Source of the DNA: Candidatus Equinaster intestinalis
GTDB lineage: Bacteria; Bacillota_A; Clostridia; Oscillospirales; Acutalibacteraceae
Reading direction: 5' to 3'
Length of the DNA: 8,791 nt
NCBI GenBank assembly: GCA_018065375.1
Contig: JAGHTJ010000008.1
Span: 1-8,791 of the forward strand
The translations under genes and the position numbers were made by a program. Shown here in pieces: positions 5,526 to 8,791 of this stretch (within the stretch, counting starts at the first letter, position 1; every line of letters starts with the position of its first letter). Under the pieces are notes generated by a model, which searched no databases, had not been told where the DNA came from, and saw only the letters and a list, made by a program, of their open reading frames with translations.

Positions 5526-6557
5526 TTAAAAGCACCTTTCTTTTCGGATGTTTTTGCAGTCAAGTGTAGAGCCGCAGTGGTAGCAAAGCTCGTTGCCGCC
5601 GCCACCGTTTTTTATAAAATCCCGCGCGTTTTCGAGTGTAGTTTGGGCAATATTGGTAAGGGCTTCGTTTGTTAAAAACGCCTGATGGGAGGTAATTATC
5701 ACGTTTGGCATTGAAATCAAGCGGGCGATAACATCGTCCTCCACGATGTGCCCCGAAAAATCCTCAAAAAATATATCCGATTCTTCGTCGTAAACATCGA
5801 GGCAGGCTCCGCCGATTTTTCTTTCCTTGATACCCTCAAGCAGGGCTTCGGAGTCGATAAGCGCGCCGCGGGAGGTGTTTATCAGTATTACACCCTTTTT
5901 CATTTTGGAAACGCTTTCGCGATTTACCATATTATAGCTTTCGTTGTTAAGCGGGCAATGAAATGAAATAATGTCGCTTTGGCTGAAAATTTCATCAAGG
6001 GATTTGTATTCTATGCCGCTTTTTTCATCGGGAAACTTGTCGTATGCAATAACCTTCATACCGAAGCCTCTGCAAATATCCGCGAAAACCTTTCCTATTT
6101 TACCGGTGCCCACAATACCTACGGTTTTGCCGTGTAAATCGAAACCGGTAAGTCCTGCGAGTCTGAAATTAAAATCCTTTGTGCGGATATATGCCTTGTG
6201 AATACGGCGGACCGATGTCAGCAGCATGGCCATAGCGTGCTCGGCAACGGCGTAGGGCGAATACGCGGGAACCCTGAAAATGTGTATTTTTTCATAGGCA
6301 TAACGCGTGTCAACATTATTAAATCCCGCGCAACGCAGTAAAATGAGCTTTATGCCCATTTCGCATAAAATGTCGATAACCGTGCTGTCGGCAATGTCGT
6401 TTACGAATATGCAAACCGCATCAAATCCGTGGGCGAGGGAGGCGGTATCGGCGTTCAGTTTGGTTTCAAAAAATTTGAACTCGAATTCGCCGTTTTGATT
6501 TTGTTTTTCGAAAGACTCTATATCATAGGGCTTTGAGTCAAAAAATGCTATTTTCAT
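5526..6557 (-). CDS. D-lactate dehydrogenase-type D-2-hydroxyacid dehydrogenase (NAD-dependent)
   Basis: The 343-residue protein has the D-2-hydroxyacid dehydrogenase fold and probably reduces pyruvate, or a related 2-keto acid, to the D-hydroxyacid with NADH in the cytoplasm, recycling NAD+ in fermentation. The dinucleotide motif GIVGTGKIG (147-155) is intact, and D173 in AYDKF at the end of the next strand favours NAD over NADP. The catalytic triad is complete: R230 in NTSRGAL, E259 in DVYDEE and H291 in TSHQAF. Their spacing equals the R235/E264/H296 of Lactobacillus D-lactate dehydrogenase. The DVYDEESDIFFEDF stretch also fits D-LDH rather than glycerate or phosphoglycerate enzymes. The C terminus, from NELCYHCG to CF, holds four cysteines (325, 328, 334, 342). 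GGTGA five bases upstream sets the ATG. No clear promoter lies in front, so transcription may come from rhaM read-through. Exact substrate is inferred. Confidence 0.88.
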   Translation of the reverse strand: MKIAFFDSKPYDIESFEKQNQNGEFEFKFFETKLNADTASLAHGFDAVCIFVNDIADSTVIDILCEMGIKLILLRCAGFNNVDTRYAYEKIHIFRVPAYSPYAVAEHAMAMLLTSVRRIHKAYIRTKDFNFRLAGLTGFDLHGKTVGIVGTGKIGKVFADICRGFGMKVIAYDKFPDEKSGIEYKSLDEIFSQSDIISFHCPLNNESYNMVNRESVSKMKKGVILINTSRGALIDSEALLEGIKERKIGGACLDVYDEESDIFFEDFSGHIVEDDVIARLISMPNVIITSHQAFLTNEALTNIAQTTLENARDFIKNGGGGNELCYHCGSTLDCKNIRKERCF

Positions 6558-6590
6558 ATTATCACCGATTTTATTATGCCCCCTAAAATT

Positions 6591-6616
6591 AAAAAAACGC
6601 CCGATTGGGCGTTTTT
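6591..6616 (-). terminator. Intrinsic terminator of rhaM (works in both orientations by sequence)
   Basis: AAAAACGCCC (6593-6602) and GGGCGTTTTT (6607-6616) form a perfect 10-bp stem with loop GATT. Read on the minus strand, the stem is followed by an unbroken T run (A6591-A6597). It lies 18 bases after the rhaM stop and about 34 bases before the dehydrogenase start codon, so it should limit read-through into that gene. Confidence 0.85.
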
Positions 6617-6634
6617 AATTTAATATTTCTTTGC

Positions 6635-6952
6635 TTAATCCAATTCAAAAACCTTTATGAGCAGGGGTTGAGCGCCGGTTTCGGGGTCCATTTCCATAAC
6701 CATAACGTCCTTCATATATTCGTCCCAACGCTTTACAACCTCGCTGTTTGCCTGCGCATCTGCGGCGAATTTTATACCCTTTTCGCATTCGTAGTAACCG
6801 AAAAGCTCGTTGCCTACATTCCAAATGGTGTAATTTTTAATGCCTGCGTTTTTGAGAACCTCTACCATTTCGGGCCAGATATTATCGTGTCTTCTGCGGT
6901 ATTCCTCGAGGCAACCCTCTTTAACGGTGGCTTTCCAAGCATATTTTTCCAT
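6635..6952 (-). CDS. rhaM: L-rhamnose mutarotase
   Basis: The 105-residue product matches the RhaM family in length (E. coli has 104) and sequence pattern. These enzymes interconvert the alpha and beta anomers of L-rhamnose, helping the pyranose flow into rhamnose isomerase. The diagnostic YRRRHDNIWPEM stretch places H22 at the position of the catalytic His22 of E. coli RhaM. KNYTIWN, LFGYYECE and VKRWDEYMKDVM correspond to the conserved NYxI, aromatic strand and RWxxYMxDVM motifs. An AAAGGAGATG ribosome binding site lies about eight bases before the ATG. No rhamnose isomerase, kinase, aldolase or transporter gene is in the window, so the gene is an outlier from any rha operon. It is transcribed divergently from the GntR/ABC operon and ends in its own terminator. 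RhaM relatives can act on other 6-deoxy sugars, so rhamnose as substrate is likely but not proven. Confidence 0.92.
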   Translation of the reverse strand: MEKYAWKATVKEGCLEEYRRRHDNIWPEMVEVLKNAGIKNYTIWNVGNELFGYYECEKGIKFAADAQANSEVVKRWDEYMKDVMVMEMDPETGAQPLLIKVFELD

Positions 6953-6974
6953 AAAAACATCTCCTTTTATGCTT

Positions 6975-7003
6975 ATAATAACACGTTTTTTTCAAAATTT
7001 CAA
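6975..7003 (-). promoter_or_regulatory. Sigma-A-type promoter for rhaM
   Basis: On the minus strand TTGAAA (7003-6998) and TATTAT (6980-6975) are separated by 17 bases. The expected transcription start near 6968 gives a very short leader of about 16 bases that just contains the ribosome binding site. Its -35 box is only eight bases from the -35 box of the opposite promoter. Confidence 0.7.
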
Positions 7004-7011
7004 TAAAACTG

Positions 7012-7040
7012 TTGACAAAATAATAAAAATAGTGTATCAT
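7012..7040 (+). promoter_or_regulatory. Sigma-A-type promoter of the GntR/ABC transporter operon
   Basis: TTGACA (7012-7017) and TATCAT (7035-7040) are separated by 17 bases; only one base of the -10 box departs from consensus. The transcription start is expected near 7047, at the left edge of the putative operator. Confidence 0.85.
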
Positions 7041-7046
7041 TCAACT

Positions 7047-7065
7047 GTACTAATTGAACTAATAC
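7047..7065 (+). promoter_or_regulatory. Putative operator for the YtrA-type GntR repressor
   Basis: GTACTAATTGAACTAATAC is a 19-bp imperfect palindrome of the form GTAnTAnTT-n-AAnTAnTAC, centred on G7056. It lies at the expected transcription start, between the -10 box and the ribosome binding site, where a bound repressor would block initiation. GntR regulators commonly bind GT...AC palindromes. A wider inverted repeat, AGTGTAT (7031-7037) with ATACACT (7062-7068), reaches back over the -10 box and may be part of the same control region. Binding is inferred from position and symmetry. Confidence 0.65.
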
Positions 7066-7071
7066 ACTTGT

Positions 7072-7076
7072 GGAGG
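7072..7076 (+). promoter_or_regulatory. Ribosome binding site that selects a TTG start for the GntR gene
   Basis: GGAGG (7072-7076) sits eight bases before the TTG at 7085. The alternative in-frame GTG at 7070 would place this site inside the coding sequence and leave it with no ribosome binding site. Confidence 0.75.
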
Positions 7077-7084
7077 CGGAAGGT

Positions 7085-7444
7085 TTGATACAACTTGATT
7101 ATAAAAGCGGTGAGCCGATTTACGACCAGATTGTAAACGGCATAATTAAACTTAAATTGCTCGGAGCGCTGAAAAAGGGCGATGCTCTGCCCTCTGTGAG
7201 AAGTCTGGCGCTCAAGCTTTCGGTAAATCCCAATACGGTGCAGAGAGCCTATCAGATACTTGAAGAAAAGGGAATAACATATTCGGCAAAGGGCAAGGGC
7301 TCTTTTATTGCAGAAGACCACGATACCGAAAATGCCATAAGAAATATGGCAAAAGAAGAATTTATTAAGGCTGTTCAAACGGCAAAACAAAAGGGTCTTA
7401 CTCTAAATGATTTACAGGCGATATTAAAGGAGGAAGAAAAATGA
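7085..7444 (+). CDS. YtrA-subfamily GntR transcriptional repressor
   Basis: Starting at TTG 7085, the protein is 119 residues and begins MIQLDYKSGEPIYDQIV, the usual opening of short YtrA-type GntR regulators. An in-frame GTG at 7070 would add five residues but lacks a ribosome binding site. The winged helix-turn-helix fills roughly residues 8-75, with the recognition region SVRSLALKLSVNPNTVQRAY and a wing around ITYSAKGKGSFI. Only a short helical C-terminal tail follows, with none of the large ligand-binding domains of other GntR groups; YtrA proteins use this tail to dimerise. Such genes nearly always sit in front of an ABC transporter operon that they repress, often one induced by cell-wall-active antibiotics. 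Here the TGA overlaps the next gene's ATG (ATGA at 7441-7444), so translation is probably coupled. The palindrome at 7047-7065 is the likely autoregulatory site. Confidence 0.92.
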   Translation: MIQLDYKSGEPIYDQIVNGIIKLKLLGALKKGDALPSVRSLALKLSVNPNTVQRAYQILEEKGITYSAKGKGSFIAEDHDTENAIRNMAKEEFIKAVQTAKQKGLTLNDLQAILKEEEK

Positions 7445-8337
7445 TAGAAGCCCAAAATCTCACCAAAAAATTTGATGACACCGCCGCGCTTGACGGTATA
7501 AATATAAAAATAGAAGAGGGCTCGGTTTTCGGGCTTGTAGGTTCAAACGGTTCGGGAAAGTCTACACTTCTGCGGCTGATTTCGGGGGTTTATACGCCCG
7601 ATGATGGTCAGCTTCTTGTGGACGGCGAGCAGGTTTTCGATAATAACGAGCTTAAAAGCAAAATCTGTTATCTTTCGGATACGCCGTATTTTGTTCACCA
7701 GTCTAATCTTAATGAAATGATAAGATTTTATAAGCTGTTTTATCCCTCCTTTTCGGAAGAAAAATTCGAGGAATTAAACCGCCTTTTCCCGCTTGACCGC
7801 AAAAAAAGAATATCCACAATGTCAAAGGGTATGCAACGCCAAGCGGCGCTTATGCTCTGCCTTTCGACCAAACCTCGCTACCTGCTTTTAGACGAAGCAT
7901 TTGACGGACTCGATGCCGTAATGCGCAAAACCCTCAAATCGCTTCTTGCCGAGCGCGTTTCCAACGGGCTCACTACCGTTATTGCCTCGCATAATCTGCG
8001 TGAGCTTGAAGAGCTTTGCGATAGTGTGGGACTTCTTCACTCCGGCAAAATCCTCTTTAACGACCAGATTGAAAATTTCAAGAGCAATGTCCATAAGGTT
8101 CAGGCGGTATTCGGTATGGTTCCCGAAACCACCGTTTTTGACGGACTTGATATATTAAAGCTCGAAAGAACCGGTTCAATAATCAGTATGGTAGTTCGCG
8201 GAGAAGAAAAGGAAATACTCGATTATATCGGCAAATTGTTTCCTACCTTTGTGGAGGTTATCGAGCCTACATTTGAAGAAGTATTTACGTATGAATTGGG
8301 GGTAAACGGCTATGATGCAAAAGAGATTATGGAATAA
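7441..8337 (+). CDS. ABC transporter ATP-binding protein (YtrB/ABC-2 type)
   Basis: This 298-residue protein is the cytoplasmic ATPase subunit of an ABC transporter and powers the permease encoded next. Walker A is GSNGSGKST (34-42) with K40. The signature region is MSKGMQRQAAL (S128, G130), a common variant of LSGGQ in this subfamily. Walker B is LLLDE with D151 and E152 followed by the D-loop FDGLDA, and the switch histidine is H184 in IASHNLRE. A C-terminal extension of about 80 residues after the nucleotide-binding core (from about 215) is typical of multidrug- or bacteriocin-type ABC-2 exporters. It overlaps the repressor gene by four bases and the permease gene by 26, indicating one transcript with coupled translation. 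The substrate cannot be read from sequence; by family, export of or resistance to a membrane- or wall-active compound is the best guess. Confidence 0.93.
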   Translation: MIEAQNLTKKFDDTAALDGINIKIEEGSVFGLVGSNGSGKSTLLRLISGVYTPDDGQLLVDGEQVFDNNELKSKICYLSDTPYFVHQSNLNEMIRFYKLFYPSFSEEKFEELNRLFPLDRKKRISTMSKGMQRQAALMLCLSTKPRYLLLDEAFDGLDAVMRKTLKSLLAERVSNGLTTVIASHNLRELEELCDSVGLLHSGKILFNDQIENFKSNVHKVQAVFGMVPETTVFDGLDILKLERTGSIISMVVRGEEKEILDYIGKLFPTFVEVIEPTFEEVFTYELGVNGYDAKEIME

Positions 8338-8791
8338 ATCGGCATTTAATCTGTTTTTGTTTACGCCTCGCAAAAATCTCGGAATAAGTCTTATAAGCAG
8401 TGCGATAGTGCTTGTTTTTTCGCCCTTTCTTATATTGCAAACCATAAACAATTATCTTGCATACGAGTTCAATTATTATTATCCGTTTAAGGATATTTAT
8501 GAGGCGGGAGCACCGCTTATGGCGTTTGCCGCCGCCGGAATTTTCGTATTGCTCCTTTTTATAAATTTCAGCTATCTTTATAATAAGAGCGCAAGTGATA
8601 CATTCCATTCAATGCCGATAAAAAGGCGGGAGCTTTTGCTTTCAAGATTTTTCGGAGCTTATGTTTCTGCTCTGATACCCCTTACGGTGGGCTATATCGG
8701 TTTTGCCGCTGTGCTGGCAAAATCAGAGGTTGTGGGCTCTTTCAGAACTATTCTTACGGGATTTTTGTATACCGCTCTCGCTATGTTTTTC
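8312..8791 (+). CDS. ABC-2-type transporter permease (3' end outside the window)
   Basis: An open frame starts at ATG 8312, inside the end of the ATPase gene, and remains open for 160 codons to the last base. GGGGG (8298-8302) lies nine bases upstream, favouring 8312 over the adjacent ATG at 8315. The visible part has membrane helices at about residues 22-44, 68-89, 112-135 and near the cut end. Between helices two and three is the stretch SDTFHSMPIKRRELLLSRFF; an H/YxLPxxR-type cytoplasmic loop followed by a basic patch is a hallmark of ABC-2 permeases paired with YtrB-like ATPases. It should form the membrane channel for the upstream ATPase. Bacillus ytr-type operons may hold further permease genes, so more may follow beyond the edge. 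The family call is strong; the transported substrate is unknown. Confidence 0.85.
   Translation, partial: MMQKRLWNKSAFNLFLFTPRKNLGISLISSAIVLVFSPFLILQTINNYLAYEFNYYYPFKDIYEAGAPLMAFAAAGIFVLLLFINFSYLYNKSASDTFHSMPIKRRELLLSRFFGAYVSALIPLTVGYIGFAAVLAKSEVVGSFRTILTGFLYTALAMFF

Noticed and set aside
6558..6590. Promoter for the dehydrogenase gene, with CATAAT as -10
   Set aside because: No acceptable -35 box lies 16-18 bases upstream; that position falls in the rhaM terminator.
7070..7084. GTG start for the GntR gene giving five extra residues
   Set aside because: It would include the GGAGG ribosome binding site in the coding region. The TTG at 7085 has correct spacing, and the resulting N terminus is the usual one for the family.
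7822..7839. Non-canonical ABC signature (SKGMQ in place of SGGQ) as a sign of a defective ATPase
   Set aside because: This variant is usual in the YtrB/ABC-2 exporter subfamily, and all other motifs are intact.
1..8791. CRISPR array, tRNA, insertion sequence or prophage element
   Set aside because: No regularly spaced repeats, tRNA-like cloverleaf, transposase, integrase or terminal inverted repeats were seen on either strand.

Overview
The window looks like chromosomal DNA from a low-to-moderate GC Gram-positive anaerobe, most likely a clostridial gut or rumen species (Oscillospiraceae/Ruminococcaceae-like). The support is: dockerin and cohesin domains, consensus sigma-A promoters with 17-bp spacers, strong AGGAG-type ribosome binding sites, many T-tailed intrinsic terminators, a Bacillus-type MazF, and a YtrA-type GntR/ABC operon. 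No genus can be fixed from sequence reading alone. No tRNA, rRNA, CRISPR array, transposase or phage gene was seen.

Left part (1-1355): the C-terminal end of a dockerin-bearing protein runs in from the left edge. It is followed by a promoter and a stand-alone LytS-type 5TM sensor-domain membrane protein with its own terminator. A 350-base gap then holds a well-placed 22-codon small ORF, a second terminator, and a perfect-consensus promoter.

Centre (1356-4998): a two-gene cell-surface operon. The first gene encodes a secreted SH3 + glucosaminidase + cadherin-like + dockerin protein, a probable peptidoglycan hydrolase. Ten bases later comes a secreted, C-terminally membrane-anchored protein with an N-terminal cohesin-like domain, a cadherin-like sandwich and an unassigned Tyr/Cys-rich domain. 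The simplest reading is that the anchored cohesin could hold dockerin proteins, possibly the neighbouring hydrolase, at the cell surface. This pairing is an inference and is the most interesting feature of the window.

Right-centre (5059-6952, minus strand): rhamnose mutarotase (rhaM), a D-lactate dehydrogenase-type 2-hydroxyacid dehydrogenase, and a MazF-type endoribonuclease with no recognisable antitoxin beside it. Terminator-like hairpins separate them, so they are probably not one tight operon.

Right end (7012-8791, plus strand): divergent from rhaM, a YtrA-subfamily GntR repressor overlaps an ABC ATPase gene, which overlaps an ABC-2-type permease gene cut by the window edge. A 19-bp imperfect palindrome just downstream of the -10 element is a likely operator for autoregulation.
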